Source: a virus. Taken from it: a stretch of 29,684 nt of DNA. A model generated the notes under the pieces. The model made no database searches, was not told the origin of the DNA, and was given only the letters and a program-made list of their open reading frames with translations. The translations under genes were made by a program, and so were the position numbers. Positions 15,112 through 23,357 of this stretch are shown here, piece after piece. The stretch is from positions 1 through 29,684 of the IMG/VR virus record IMGVR_UViG_3300047557_000495; one strand, 5' to 3'. Each line of letters begins with the position of its first letter. Within the stretch, counting starts at the first letter, position 1.

Positions 15112-16044
15112 ATGGCAACGATCAAAACAACGACTCTTACACCGGTTCGCATTGGTGCTCCAGCAGCAGAGCCGGTTTTCTATAGTTCGCTTGGTGGTCT
15201 TGCTTACATTGAGGTCTCTCGTCAATACAACAATGGCGACGGGACTGGTCGCTATATCACTTACAAGTATCGCGGAAGCAAAGATGCTCTCCGTGCTGCT
15301 TCTGCTGATTGGGTCGCTGCTGGTGGCAAATATCAGATTAACGAAGACGGACCGTACTCGGAAGCAACTGTCACGTTTGCTGGAAGCCAGATTGACCCAA
15401 ACGCTCCGCTTTCTCCGGTTGATCCGTTTCAAGAAGAGCCTACGACTCGGTTTGAGTTTCGAACCGAGTACATTGATGCATCGCTCTTTGCGCTTCCTTA
15501 TGTCAGGGCTGAAGCCAAGCGATGGGTTCAAACATACGCTTCAGTCAACATCACTGAGGCTGATTACTATGCAGCAATTAAGCTTGCAGGTGAAGATCCG
15601 AAGAACAACAAGCTTAACTCTGTAACGCTTAATGATATTACAACACCGGCAGAAATCTTTCCGGTGTCACAATTCCCGCTCGCCCATCAATTGGTTTTGA
15701 GGTTTTCGAGGGGTCAAGACAGCTTTCAAACGAGCCGAGTGTCTCTGACTCGCGTGTCGTCGTTCTCCGCTCGTAATGGGCTTCCTGCGACTCCGCCAAT
15801 CATCTCTTCAATCTACTCTGGAGAAGTGCTTGCGGCTCGTAATGGATTCCCTGATTCGGTGAAGACCATGATGCCGAAGCCGCCAGCGGACCCGAATCTA
15901 ACTCCAGATGGAACCGCTTGGTCTTGGTTGAAGACAAACGACTCAACTTCACTTATCATCAAGACCAACCAAGTTGAAAGGAACGAGACTTGGACCTTTG
16001 CCGCTTGGGATCTTTTCGCTTATCCTTACAACCCACCAACCTGA
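15112..16044 (+). CDS. Unknown tail protein
   Basis: The 310-residue product follows the tape measure stop by one base. It has mixed beta and loop content, aromatic-rich strands (VSRQYNNGDGTGRYITYKYRG, FRTEYIDASLFALPYVRAEAK) and a C-terminus rich in Pro and Trp. This is the slot of distal-tail or tail-tip proteins in siphoviruses, but I see none of the familiar lambda M, L or J patterns. I annotate it as a tail-tip candidate of unknown family. Confidence 0.7.
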   Translation: MATIKTTTLTPVRIGAPAAEPVFYSSLGGLAYIEVSRQYNNGDGTGRYITYKYRGSKDALRAASADWVAAGGKYQINEDGPYSEATVTFAGSQIDPNAPLSPVDPFQEEPTTRFEFRTEYIDASLFALPYVRAEAKRWVQTYASVNITEADYYAAIKLAGEDPKNNKLNSVTLNDITTPAEIFPVSQFPLAHQLVLRFSRGQDSFQTSRVSLTRVSSFSARNGLPATPPIISSIYSGEVLAARNGFPDSVKTMMPKPPADPNLTPDGTAWSWLKTNDSTSLIIKTNQVERNETWTFAAWDLFAYPYNPPT

Positions 16045-16053
16045 TAACATAAC

Positions 16054-16428
16054 ATGGCTGACGAAATTCAAATGACGGCTCGACTGTACGCTGCGAAAAA
16101 CGGAGCGTATCTCCCGAGTGTGACCTACACCAAGAGCGCGACGATGGTTGGTACCGACATGGGTTCGCAGACCCAATCCATCGGCACCAGTTCGTCCGAG
16201 ACGCTTGACGTTCCCGTTGATGTCTCCACTCCTTACAAGCTGCTGATCTCTAATCTGGATAACACCAATTACGTCGAGCTTTCGTTCACGAGTGGTTTTC
16301 TTGCCGGTGCTGGAACAATGCGGCTTCCTGCTGGTGAGACGATGTTGATTCCGTACATCAACACGAATCTCTATCTGATCGCCAACACCTCTGCCGTTAC
16401 GATTCAAGCGACGTTCTGCGAAGTCTAA
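16054..16428 (+). CDS. Unknown virion protein, paralogue A
   Basis: The 124-residue protein begins MADEIQMTARLYAAKNGA and ends LIANTSAVTIQATFCEV. It is nearly all beta with a central LLISNLDNTNYVEL strand and a PAGETMLIPYINTNLYL strand. It is clearly homologous to the next gene over its full length. The layout resembles a compact beta-sandwich, as in fibre knobs or tail-tip decoration proteins. A G-free leader (TAACATAAC) precedes the ATG. Function is unknown. Confidence 0.75.
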   Translation: MADEIQMTARLYAAKNGAYLPSVTYTKSATMVGTDMGSQTQSIGTSSSETLDVPVDVSTPYKLLISNLDNTNYVELSFTSGFLAGAGTMRLPAGETMLIPYINTNLYLIANTSAVTIQATFCEV

Positions 16429-16439
16429 CCTTCTGACCT

Positions 16440-16817
16440 ATGGCCGACGAAATCCAGATGTCAGCGAGATTGTATGCGTCTAAGAATGGCGCATCAATCA
16501 ACCCACAAACGTATACTGCGGTTGCGAACATGACTGGCACCGATATGGGCCAGCAGACTCAAGAGGTTGGTGCAGCTTCTGAGACGTTAGACATCACCGC
16601 TGACCTATCGCTTCCATACAAAGTCTTGATCTATAACATGGATCTGACGGCGTATCTGGGGGTTGGCGATGTTGGCTCCAATGTCAGCGGTGTTTGGTGG
16701 CTTCAAGTGCCTCCGCAACAATTCATCGTGCTGCCGTACGTCAATACGACCATGTACGTCAAATGCATGACTGCTGGATCTAGTTTGAAAATCTTCGCCC
16801 AATTCTGCGAAATCTAA
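16440..16817 (+). CDS. Unknown virion protein, paralogue B
   Basis: The 125-residue protein shares MADEIQMSARLYASKNGA at its start and a TFCEV/QFCEI-like end with the preceding gene, and both carry YTxxxxMxGTDMGxQTQ and LPYVNTTMY-like segments. The middle is more diverged (AYLGVGDVGSNVSGVWWLQV), so a tandem duplication has been followed by specialisation. Its leader CCTTCTGACCT matches that of the S74 fibre at 8037, which may indicate related expression. The stop overlaps the next ATG by one base. Confidence 0.75.
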   Translation: MADEIQMSARLYASKNGASINPQTYTAVANMTGTDMGQQTQEVGAASETLDITADLSLPYKVLIYNMDLTAYLGVGDVGSNVSGVWWLQVPPQQFIVLPYVNTTMYVKCMTAGSSLKIFAQFCEI

Positions 16818-17032
16818 TGGCTGTATCACTTCCAGCTAAGGTTGCAGAGCGTGGACTCAAGACAGAACACGCTCGCGCAATCAATCAGCTTATTGATGTT
16901 GTCCGCAAGATCCAGCTTGTGGCTGGACCCGATCAAGCGATTGAGCAGACGCCAAATGGGACTGTATTGAAGATCAAGCAGCCAATCGGGACGACGGTGG
17001 TGCAGACTTCAGAGGATTCTTGGTTCTATTGA
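16817..17032 (+). CDS. 71-residue protein between paralogues and large tail protein
   Basis: It begins MAVSLPAKVAERGLKTEHARAIN and then has a helix (QLIDVVRKIQLV) followed by beta strands with GTVLKIKQP and a C-terminal WFY. The TAATG start overlap and three-base gap to the next gene tie it to the tail-tip operon. The combination of a short helix and small beta domain resembles fibre linkers or adaptor proteins, but no family is recognised. Confidence 0.65.
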   Translation: MAVSLPAKVAERGLKTEHARAINQLIDVVRKIQLVAGPDQAIEQTPNGTVLKIKQPIGTTVVQTSEDSWFY

Positions 17033-17035
17033 TTT

Positions 17036-19780
17036 ATGCCGTTTGCGTTGGATAAGCGGGATCGGATGTTCAACGCTCGCAATCTAAATGGGCTGTATGC
17101 TCGTTTCGATCAGAAGTGCGCCAGAGTCTTGGACGGCAAGAGTCCGAAGGTAGCAAAGAAACCATACGACGAGCCGAGTCAGTTTGAGTTTGGATTAGAT
17201 GTCCCGTATGGCGTGACATACACATACACGCTGACGACTGAGGGGGCGTATCTTGAAAACTACGATCAAGCGCAAGCGTACGTTGAGCTTTCAAATCTAG
17301 AGAACGCTCACCTCGACACTGCTGGTGGTCAGATCTATGTGGACAAATACCCCATTACAGGAGAGTCGTTCACTTGCGACGTGAAGCAGATTCACTTCTC
17401 GTTTGAACTGCTTCGACGAGAAGTTGACGGGGTTCTCTATGATATCCATTTGGGATGGGACGAGAACGGAGCATTGAACTCATACGTCCGAGGAAGTCTT
17501 GGTGCTGATGCTCCAACACTGCCTCCCGGTCGCATTCACAAGCACAAAGTCGCTGTTGCGGAGATTGAGCTTAAAGGGCCGAGAGAATTCCGAATCTTCA
17601 ATACATACCAGCGGTTTGATTGTTGGCGTGTCCACAATCTGAGCGAGAACACCGCGACAGTCTTCTTGCAGAATCCAGACGGCTCCAGCCAGCGTGAGTC
17701 AGTTGGTCCGTATGGTTGCCGCTCATTTAGGCGCAAAGCCGATGGGGCGTGGGCTACGACTTGGCCGAGTGGATCTGAGTGTCAGTACTTCTTCCCGTTC
17801 TTTAGGGGCGATGTTCCGTACTTTGCCGGTGGTCCGCCGATGTACGATTGGCCGGTCACTCCATTTGTCGCCCATGAGCGATCAGAGCGAGCCAACAACG
17901 TCGCAAATCCGTTTGTTCTGACTCAATGGTTTCGAGCTTTGGGGGGATGGCACGACCCGTTCATACCGTTCGACATTCGGCAGACGTACCCAGACGTTTA
18001 CGGAGACCCAGAGAACGCTAACACGCCGATTGGAGACCTCATTTTCAGTTGGGGACGTGCTAGGGTTCAGGTCTACAACACGCTGACCAATGCGGTCATT
18101 GCGGACTACATGAAGGTTTTCCGCGACACCAATCTCTTCGTTGAAACACTGCGGTCGATTGGCGTTGAGGTTGAGCAGATCGGCGGTGCGTTGGGGCTGC
18201 GGACGGTTGAAGGAAACACCGCAATTAGGATCTATCCGGTGGACTGCAACGTGTTCTTCACTGACACGCTTCCGTATTGGGAGATCAGTCCAACGCTAGC
18301 TTACTTTTCGACTGTCTATCCGAAGCAGGTGTGGACTCAGAACCTATTGAATCCACTTTCCGCGACATCGTGGACCGCTGGAAACGAGCCAGATTGGTTT
18401 GAGACAATGCGGACGTTGCGCCGCCGTGTTGCCGTCGAAGAAGGCTTTCTTAACGCATACGACGACGAAGTGGACATCTCAGAAGAGAAGGTCTCGCGGG
18501 TTGCTTTGACGCCGCTTGGATTGATGGTCCGCGCTGCGACTGCTGTCGGCATCTTGTCATTCGATGCCAACGCCATGAGCGATCTGCCAAGCTACGAGCG
18601 AACGGCAAACAAGTTTGAGCTTTGGACTGAATCTCAAGCCGCCGGTTTCTCTCCTGCGATTGGATGGAGCGGAACACGGTACACGTCAGGTGTAAAGGTC
18701 TACTACCTCCAGACACCAGCGAGTTCCAGCGGCTGGTACAAGCACGTCTTCCCTAACTTGTCGGTTCCTGCTTCCGATTACTTCCCCGCAGTGGACTGTG
18801 GGTATGTTCCGGTGGGTGGACCGTGGGGATTCTCGTCGAGCGTCTATGACGCGAACCTTTCGCGGGTCTATTCCACGGACCCGAATGATCCCGTGATTGA
18901 GAACGTCCACGGGTCAGATTTCTGGATCAACAAGTGGGGCGGTGCAGGTGGTGTTGACGCTAAGGTGCGGATTTTGGGTCAACCGAATCAGACGCTTCAA
19001 TTGCCGGTTCAGACGACGACCGCAACGCCAGATCTGGTCGCTGATGACATCTTCAAAGATCTCAATGCGCCGACAATGGCTGGTCTGGCGCCATGGACCG
19101 GATCAATCACGGCAAACACCGGCTTTAATCAGTCGCATCTGGCCGAGATCCGTTGGCGGGATACCGATCAGTATTTCAACCTGCCATACGTCGTTCAATC
19201 TGACGCGATCAACTACACGCTCAACGGAGCTTTCTACCACAAGATCCCGAAGACTGCCTATCTGTGGAACCTGCTGGAGTGGACCGTCAGAGCATGGACG
19301 CGAGCGATTCCGTTGTGCTTGGGAGAAGTCGCTTGCCCCATCAATGGTTTCGATGGGAGCGGAAATCTTGAACCGTCGAGACTCGGAATCCAGATTCCGA
19401 AAGACCTGACAACCACCGGCATCGAAGGTGGACAAGCGGTATTCTATCTCAGCGAAGCACAACACAACGTCTGCTTGGCAAACGGCATCGTATCTCAGAC
19501 CGCAGACGATCCGTCTGGGATTCCCTACTGGTACGTCAGCCAGTCCGCGCTTGCTGGTTACTGCGGATCTAAGGGCTTCAACGCCTACAATTTTGACGCC
19601 ACCAACGCTCAACCCAACCTAGTCACGCCGATTGCCGCGACCGCATGGATTCCGCTGAGAGCCTATGGCGTTGGAGAGACCGTCGAGATTGCCAGCTATT
19701 ACGACGACATTTTGGGTCAGCAGTATTACCGAGCCGTTCGGTATGTCAGCTTACGCCTCCCCAACGAACTCTCCGCTTGA
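17036..19780 (+). CDS. Large unknown tail-tip protein
   Basis: This 914-residue protein is the largest product in the window. It is rich in Tyr, Trp and Phe and appears modular. Residues 1-230 are charged and beta-rich. The middle (about 240-520) is Trp-rich with WFRALGGWHDPF and YPVDCNVFF. The C-terminal third has repeated Gly, Thr and Asn strands with CLGEVACPINGFDG and several Cys. I see no transmembrane segment, signal peptide or clear enzymatic motif, and none of the lambda J signatures. Position after the tape measure and size argue for the tail tip or receptor-binding assembly. It is followed by an 18-bp dyad. Confidence 0.7.
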   Translation: MPFALDKRDRMFNARNLNGLYARFDQKCARVLDGKSPKVAKKPYDEPSQFEFGLDVPYGVTYTYTLTTEGAYLENYDQAQAYVELSNLENAHLDTAGGQIYVDKYPITGESFTCDVKQIHFSFELLRREVDGVLYDIHLGWDENGALNSYVRGSLGADAPTLPPGRIHKHKVAVAEIELKGPREFRIFNTYQRFDCWRVHNLSENTATVFLQNPDGSSQRESVGPYGCRSFRRKADGAWATTWPSGSECQYFFPFFRGDVPYFAGGPPMYDWPVTPFVAHERSERANNVANPFVLTQWFRALGGWHDPFIPFDIRQTYPDVYGDPENANTPIGDLIFSWGRARVQVYNTLTNAVIADYMKVFRDTNLFVETLRSIGVEVEQIGGALGLRTVEGNTAIRIYPVDCNVFFTDTLPYWEISPTLAYFSTVYPKQVWTQNLLNPLSATSWTAGNEPDWFETMRTLRRRVAVEEGFLNAYDDEVDISEEKVSRVALTPLGLMVRAATAVGILSFDANAMSDLPSYERTANKFELWTESQAAGFSPAIGWSGTRYTSGVKVYYLQTPASSSGWYKHVFPNLSVPASDYFPAVDCGYVPVGGPWGFSSSVYDANLSRVYSTDPNDPVIENVHGSDFWINKWGGAGGVDAKVRILGQPNQTLQLPVQTTTATPDLVADDIFKDLNAPTMAGLAPWTGSITANTGFNQSHLAEIRWRDTDQYFNLPYVVQSDAINYTLNGAFYHKIPKTAYLWNLLEWTVRAWTRAIPLCLGEVACPINGFDGSGNLEPSRLGIQIPKDLTTTGIEGGQAVFYLSEAQHNVCLANGIVSQTADDPSGIPYWYVSQSALAGYCGSKGFNAYNFDATNAQPNLVTPIAATAWIPLRAYGVGETVEIASYYDDILGQQYYRAVRYVSLRLPNELSA

Positions 19781-19783
19781 CGG

Positions 19784-19801
19784 AAACCCAGCGTTGGGTT
19801 T
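19784..19801 (+). promoter_or_regulatory. Perfect dyad after the tail operon
   Basis: AAACCCA and TGGGTTT flank a GCGT loop, giving a perfect 7-4-7 inverted repeat three bases after the stop of the 914-residue gene. No T-run follows. Its 16-bp core matches dyads at 23012 and 28558, so it may be an operator or an RNA hairpin that ends the structural transcript. Confidence 0.5.
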
Positions 19802-19817
19802 AGGTTGAGTCCAGCCG

Positions 19818-20045
19818 ATGAAATGTCCGTCTTGCAACTGCATTTTTGCCGTGAGTCTGCGTGATTTAGCGCGGGAGTTGGGTTCGGTCAGTTCACCGGC
19901 AAAGGCCAAAACTGCCCGTGCGAATGGAAAGCGCGGGGGGAGGCCAAAGAAGACCTATGAAACAAGAGTTGATCCCAAGTCAGAAACAGTCCGCGCTCGC
20001 GGTGATGGCGTCCAAGTTCTCGGTGGAGCCGACACGTCTGCTTGA
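19818..20045 (+). CDS. Small CxxC protein with GGRPKK basic motif
   Basis: The 75-residue frame begins MKCPSCNCIF (a CxxC knuckle) followed by a helix SLRDLARELGSV and a basic stretch SPAKAKTARANGKRGGRPKK at about 26-45. The latter occurs at the ends of many phage DNA-binding proteins and is AT-hook-like. The last 30 residues overlap the annealase gene in another frame and look like unselected read-through, so the functional protein may be the first 45-50 residues. Only one metal knuckle is present, so a full zinc ribbon is not formed. A small regulator at the head of the recombination operon is plausible. Confidence 0.55.
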   Translation: MKCPSCNCIFAVSLRDLARELGSVSSPAKAKTARANGKRGGRPKKTYETRVDPKSETVRARGDGVQVLGGADTSA

Positions 20046-20619
20046 TACACTCCGCACAACCCTGATGCCGAAAGCCACCAATGAGGAGCTTTTGGCGTTT
20101 GTGGTGGTCGCTAACCAGTACGATCTCAACCCGTTCACAAAAGAGATTTACGCATTCCCCGGTCGTTCTGGCGGAATCACTCCGGTCGTCTCTGTCGATG
20201 GCTGGATAAAGCTAATGAACCGGCATCCGCAGTTTGACGGAATTCTGTTCACCACCGACGAGAAAGACGGAAAGACCCACTCGGTCACCGCGACCATCTA
20301 TCTCAAAAATCGCACGCATCCGGTGGAGGTCACCGAGTACTTCAGCGAGTGCAGCCGCAACACCGAACCGTGGAAGGTCAACCCTCGTCGAATGCTGCGA
20401 CACAAAGCATTGATCCAATGCGCTCGCGTTGCGTTTGGGTTCTCTGGCATTGCTGACGACGAAGAAGCTGTCCCGCAAGTCGCACTCAACGTCACTCCGT
20501 CTCGGCCCATCTTCCGCAGCAAGCTTGAGCCGACGGTCGAGCCTCCGGTTGTGATCCCGAGTGTCAGTGTCGAGACCAACGCCCAACCCGTGACCGAGGA
20601 AGGAGCTACCAATGAGTGA
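19957..20619 (+). CDS. bet: Single-strand annealing protein, Bet/RecT family
   Basis: The start is placed at ATG 19957 (MKQELIPSQKQSALAVMASK); an upstream ATG at 19918 would add a non-conserved stretch. Residues 45-100 carry the family core, with ANQYDLNPFTKEIYAFP, then TPVVSVDGWIKLMNRHPQF, and residues 140-175 the NPRRMLRHKALIQCARVAFGF element. Bet-type proteins anneal complementary single strands during phage recombination and replication. The C-terminal 45 residues are acidic and Pro- and Val-rich, likely flexible. It overlaps the nuclease gene by eight bases, and annealase plus nuclease is the usual recombination pair. The length (220) is slightly below lambda Bet (261). Confidence 0.9.
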   Translation: MKQELIPSQKQSALAVMASKFSVEPTRLLDTLRTTLMPKATNEELLAFVVVANQYDLNPFTKEIYAFPGRSGGITPVVSVDGWIKLMNRHPQFDGILFTTDEKDGKTHSVTATIYLKNRTHPVEVTEYFSECSRNTEPWKVNPRRMLRHKALIQCARVAFGFSGIADDEEAVPQVALNVTPSRPIFRSKLEPTVEPPVVIPSVSVETNAQPVTEEGATNE

Positions 20620-21715
20620 CGAACGCTTAGGGTTGCCGTCCGCATCGTCTGCGAGCCGATACGCTGCTTGTCTCGGTAGCTGGCGGTTGGAGGAGCAAAT
20701 CGCAGAAGGTGCAGCAACGAATGACGCGACCATTGGAAACCGCATCCACGCCGCTCTTGCGCTGGAGCCGGTGGAGAATCTGACCTCAGACGAGACGTGG
20801 ACCATCGACCGTTGCCGAGAGCAGGAACTGGAGTTGGTCAAAGCGACGTTTCCAGAAGCCACCGAAGAGCCGAATGTGTGGCGAGAGAAACGTCTGTGGT
20901 CCATCGACGATCGTGGGGTCAAACTGTGGAGCGGTAAGCCAGACGTCATCTACGTTGTCGGCTCCGCTGGTCTGATCATCGACTACAAGTCCGGTCGCGG
21001 TGCAGTCGAGAATGCTGCCGAGAATCTCCAGTTGCGATGCTTGGTCGCTCTGCTCGACGAGAACTTCGGGTTCACCTTTGACCGCATCACGGTGGCAATT
21101 GTGCAGCCACTTGCAGGACTGCCGAGTGTCGCGGTCTACGAGTCAGCGGATATCCGAAATGCAATCGCTGAGTCTGCGGAACTGATGGAGCAGATCCAGA
21201 AGATCGGGCATCCGCGAACTCCATCCGAGTCCGCTTGCAAGTACTGCAAAGGAAAACCCTATTGCGCCGAAGCGCGAGAGTTGGCCGTTGCTGGTCCGCT
21301 CACAAACACTCCAGACGGCATAACGCCCGACGCTATAGCCGCCACACTGACCAACCAGACTCTTGCAGCGTTTCTTGACCGTGCAGCGCAAGCAGAAGCC
21401 GTTATTGAAGCTTGCCGCACTGAGGCCCGACGGAGGCTTGCAGAAGGGGACTCAATCGAAGGATGGACGCTGAAGGAAGGTGCAGTGCGTGAGACCATCA
21501 AAGACACCGAGACCGTTTATCTTCGATTCATCGAAAGTGGCGGAACTTATGAGGACATCATGCCAGCAATCACGATCAACAAAACGAAGCTCAAAGACGC
21601 GTTGAAAGTGGCAACCGAAACCAAAGGAAAGGAACTCGACGCGAAGCTGACCGCTCTGCTCGACGGATGTATTGAATCGAAAGCCTCTCAACCCACACTG
21701 ACCCGAATCAAATGA
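20612..21715 (+). CDS. RecB/Cas4-like PD-(D/E)XK nuclease with Fe-S cysteines
   Basis: This 367-residue protein is probably the exonuclease partner of the annealase. A strong site (GGAAGGAG) eight bases before the ATG sets the start. Motifs are GNRIH (42-46), the Asp of SGKPD (111), and the catalytic IIDYKSG (Asp124 and Lys126). Four Cys are placed as in Cas4 and AddB Fe-S nucleases: Cys20 near the N-terminus and Cys209-x2-Cys212-x5-Cys218 after the nuclease core. The C-terminal 140 residues are helical and of unknown role. Resection of double-strand ends to give single strands for Bet is the likely function, as for lambda Exo, but with a different fold. Confidence 0.85.
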   Translation: MSDERLGLPSASSASRYAACLGSWRLEEQIAEGAATNDATIGNRIHAALALEPVENLTSDETWTIDRCREQELELVKATFPEATEEPNVWREKRLWSIDDRGVKLWSGKPDVIYVVGSAGLIIDYKSGRGAVENAAENLQLRCLVALLDENFGFTFDRITVAIVQPLAGLPSVAVYESADIRNAIAESAELMEQIQKIGHPRTPSESACKYCKGKPYCAEARELAVAGPLTNTPDGITPDAIAATLTNQTLAAFLDRAAQAEAVIEACRTEARRRLAEGDSIEGWTLKEGAVRETIKDTETVYLRFIESGGTYEDIMPAITINKTKLKDALKVATETKGKELDAKLTALLDGCIESKASQPTLTRIK

Positions 21716-22146
21716 ACCAGACTCACCCAATGGAACTCGTCCGTGAGTTCATGCGGACATTCCAGCAGTACGTCCCATCATCGCCAGTCATGCCCGATCC
21801 GGTGACGCAAAATCTCCGGTATCGACTGATCGACGAGGAAGCCCAAGAACTCAACGAAGCCACCGATAAGGTTGAGTATCTCGACGCTGTTGGTGATCTG
21901 CTTTATGTCGTCTATGGAGCCGCGCTCGCTGCTGGATTCTCTCCGCATCAAGTCGATGCTGCCTTCTGCGAGATCCACCGCTCAAACATGAGCAAGTGTT
22001 GGTCTGACGACGAGATCGACTCCATACCCGCTGACTGCCGGTCAACTCGGGTTGGCGATAACCGCCATATTGTCCGTCGCAGTGACGGTAAGATCGTGAA
22101 GAGTCCGTCTTACTCACCGGCTCGACTGGAGGGATACACTCGATGA
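21712..22146 (+). CDS. MazG-like nucleotide pyrophosphohydrolase
   Basis: The 144-residue protein contains the all-alpha NTP-pyrophosphatase signature: EEAQE at about 42-46 and DAVGDLLY with Asp58 and Asp62, then a helix HQVDAAFCEIHRSNMSK. The acidic clusters bind magnesium and the nucleotide. Phage enzymes of this type remove dUTP, modified nucleotides or ppGpp-like signals. The basic C-terminal 45 residues (DGKIVKSPSYSPARLEG) match the substrate-region ending seen in phage MazG and HisE-like proteins. It overlaps both neighbours by four bases. Confidence 0.85.
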   Translation: MNQTHPMELVREFMRTFQQYVPSSPVMPDPVTQNLRYRLIDEEAQELNEATDKVEYLDAVGDLLYVVYGAALAAGFSPHQVDAAFCEIHRSNMSKCWSDDEIDSIPADCRSTRVGDNRHIVRRSDGKIVKSPSYSPARLEGYTR

Positions 22147-22463
22147 GGCATCTATGGGCTAGGGGTTTTGGAAAGCTTTACCGAGACGCTGAACTGATCA
22201 CCACCGACGACGGAAAGACGTTCCTGCTGGCCGTCATTGAGTTTGAACAGCGCACGTTGGGGAACGGCAAGCCGTACTCGCAACGGGTCCAGTTCAGGTC
22301 ATTTGACCGCGACGACATGGAGATCGTGGACCAGCTAGTCGCTGGCACCTACGTCATGTTTGATGGGGACTGCGATGCGACCGCTGACAAGTCGCCAACC
22401 GGATGGTGGTACGCTAACCCTCGGGTCACTGGAAGGATTCACGAAATCAGTCATGCATCTTGA
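22143..22463 (+). CDS. Single-stranded DNA-binding protein
   Basis: The 106-residue protein has an OB-fold pattern: KLYRDAELITTDDGKTFLLAV, then FEQRTLGNGKPYSQRVQFRSF and AGTYVMFDGDCDA, with a final GWWYANPRVTGRI strand. A GGAGG site precedes the ATG. The C-terminus ends EISHAS and lacks the acidic DDIPF tip of bacterial SSB, so it would not recruit partners through that tip. That tip is found on a different small protein at 28633. The gene is in the recombination block, consistent with protecting DNA during annealing. Confidence 0.8.
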   Translation: MRHLWARGFGKLYRDAELITTDDGKTFLLAVIEFEQRTLGNGKPYSQRVQFRSFDRDDMEIVDQLVAGTYVMFDGDCDATADKSPTGWWYANPRVTGRIHEISHAS

Positions 22464-22875
22464 TTTCCACGTTTCAGGAATCCCGAAGGCTCAACCCAGA
22501 GTCAAAGCGTTCCGCCGTGGTAATCACGCTGGAGTCTACACGCCAGATTCCGCCGATGCGTGGAAGCAAGCGGTGCGTCAGGAAGCCACCGCAAACGCTC
22601 CAGAATCGCTTATAACGGGTCCGGTTAGGTTGCAGCTAGACTTCTTCCTTCCGAGACCAAAAGCGCATCTGGACAAGCACGGCATCCCGAAGCCGAAATC
22701 TCCGGTCTGGCATCCCAAGAAGCCAGACTTGGACAACCTCATCAAAGCGGTGACCGATGCGATCACCGACACTCAGCGTGTCTGGCTCGACGACTCGCAG
22801 GTCTACCAGATCACAGCGACGAAGACTTACGCTCTCCAGCACTCTGGATGCAGCGTAAGGATCAACGCTGAATAG
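22453..22875 (+). CDS. rusA: RusA-type Holliday junction resolvase
   Basis: The 140-residue protein (start ATG 22453, overlapping the SSB end by 11 bases) matches the RusA family: FHVSGIPKAQPRVKAF at the N-terminus, VRLQLDFFLPRPK, then KKPDLDNLIKAVTDAI with Asp92 and Asp94, and WLDDSQV with Asp113 and Asp114. These acidic residues bind magnesium for cleavage at junctions. An upstream in-frame ATG at 22360 would run through the SSB gene and is not used. It closes the recombination operon and is followed by about 200 non-coding bases. Confidence 0.92.
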   Translation: MHLDFHVSGIPKAQPRVKAFRRGNHAGVYTPDSADAWKQAVRQEATANAPESLITGPVRLQLDFFLPRPKAHLDKHGIPKPKSPVWHPKKPDLDNLIKAVTDAITDTQRVWLDDSQVYQITATKTYALQHSGCSVRINAE

Positions 22876-23077
22876 CCTTCGGAAAGTGCGGCATGGTGCG
22901 CGGAGAGATTCCGCGACGGGTTGGGTTCACCTCAAGAAACACCGCATTTTCCCCAATGTTTACGGGCTTTTTTGGAAGAAGTGAAAAAAGTTGCATTTTT
23001 CTGTTGCAGAGAACCGAGCGTTGGGTTTAACTCTTTCCATCGACGGCGATCAAGCCGCGAGAAACGGAACGAATAAA
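22876..23077 (+). promoter_or_regulatory. Non-coding gap with hairpin, T-run and dyad
   Basis: This is the longest gap in the window. It holds a perfect 6-bp stem CGCGGA/TCCGCG with a five-base loop (22899-22915), a six-T run at 22968, a purine-rich then T-rich segment (22975-23005) with TTGCA repeated twice, and one imperfect 16-bp dyad. A weak T-run after a poor stem could end the recombination transcript. A promoter for the next operon is likely but no convincing -35/-10 pair is visible. In-frame TTG 22991 is not used because the first 29 residues would read through these elements. Confidence 0.5.
23012..23027 (+). promoter_or_regulatory. Imperfect member of the 16-bp dyad family
   Basis: AACCGA and TGGGTT flank a GCGT loop, with one mismatched pair. 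Thirteen-base similarity (GCGTTGGGTTTA plus one) links it to the perfect dyad at 19784. It lies 50 bases before the start of the small-gene operon, a sensible operator position. Confidence 0.4.
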
Positions 23078-23326
23078 ATGAACAACACCGAAAACACCGC
23101 CACCAAAATCAACGGAACCTCAGTCAAAGTTGGGGATCGCGTTCGCTACCGTTACAACTGCCTCTGGAACGTCGTTACCTGCGTTGGTAAGGTTGTTGTG
23201 GTCAAAGACAATCAGGTGGGTCTTCGCTTCAGCGGAGACGTGATGGCTCTCGCGGTGCCTCCCTGCTCAGAAGGCAAAATCCTGATGGTCAAGCGAGACG
23301 GTATCGAACGCTTCATTGTCCGCTAA
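23078..23326 (+). CDS. Small beta-rich protein (SH3-like)
   Basis: Start is ATG 23078 (AATAAA before it, no clear ribosome site). The 82-residue protein has an Asn/Thr-rich beginning (MNNTENTATKINGTSV) and then a beta barrel-like region: KVGDRVRYRYNCLWNVVTCVGKVVVV, then QVGLRFSGDV and KILMVKRDGIERFIV. VGDRV followed by strands is typical of small KOW or SH3-type domains binding DNA, RNA or protein. It begins the small-gene operon, and no specific family can be claimed. Confidence 0.65.
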   Translation: MNNTENTATKINGTSVKVGDRVRYRYNCLWNVVTCVGKVVVVKDNQVGLRFSGDVMALAVPPCSEGKILMVKRDGIERFIVR

Positions 23327-23357
23327 ATTTTCAAGAGGGGCGCGACTCTCCAACGCG

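Noticed and set aside
20212-20949. A 245-residue antisense frame opposite bet and the nuclease
   Set aside because: Both sense genes have clear motifs; the antisense sequence is biased and has no domain or ribosome site.
22951-22973. Factor-independent terminator before the small-gene operon
   Set aside because: The T-run is present but the preceding stem has only three G-C pairs with a large loop, so I list it only within the gap description.
22991-23077. N-terminal extension of the SH3-like protein from TTG 22991
   Set aside because: It would translate the 16-bp dyad and AT-rich region; ATG 23078 gives a sensible domain start.
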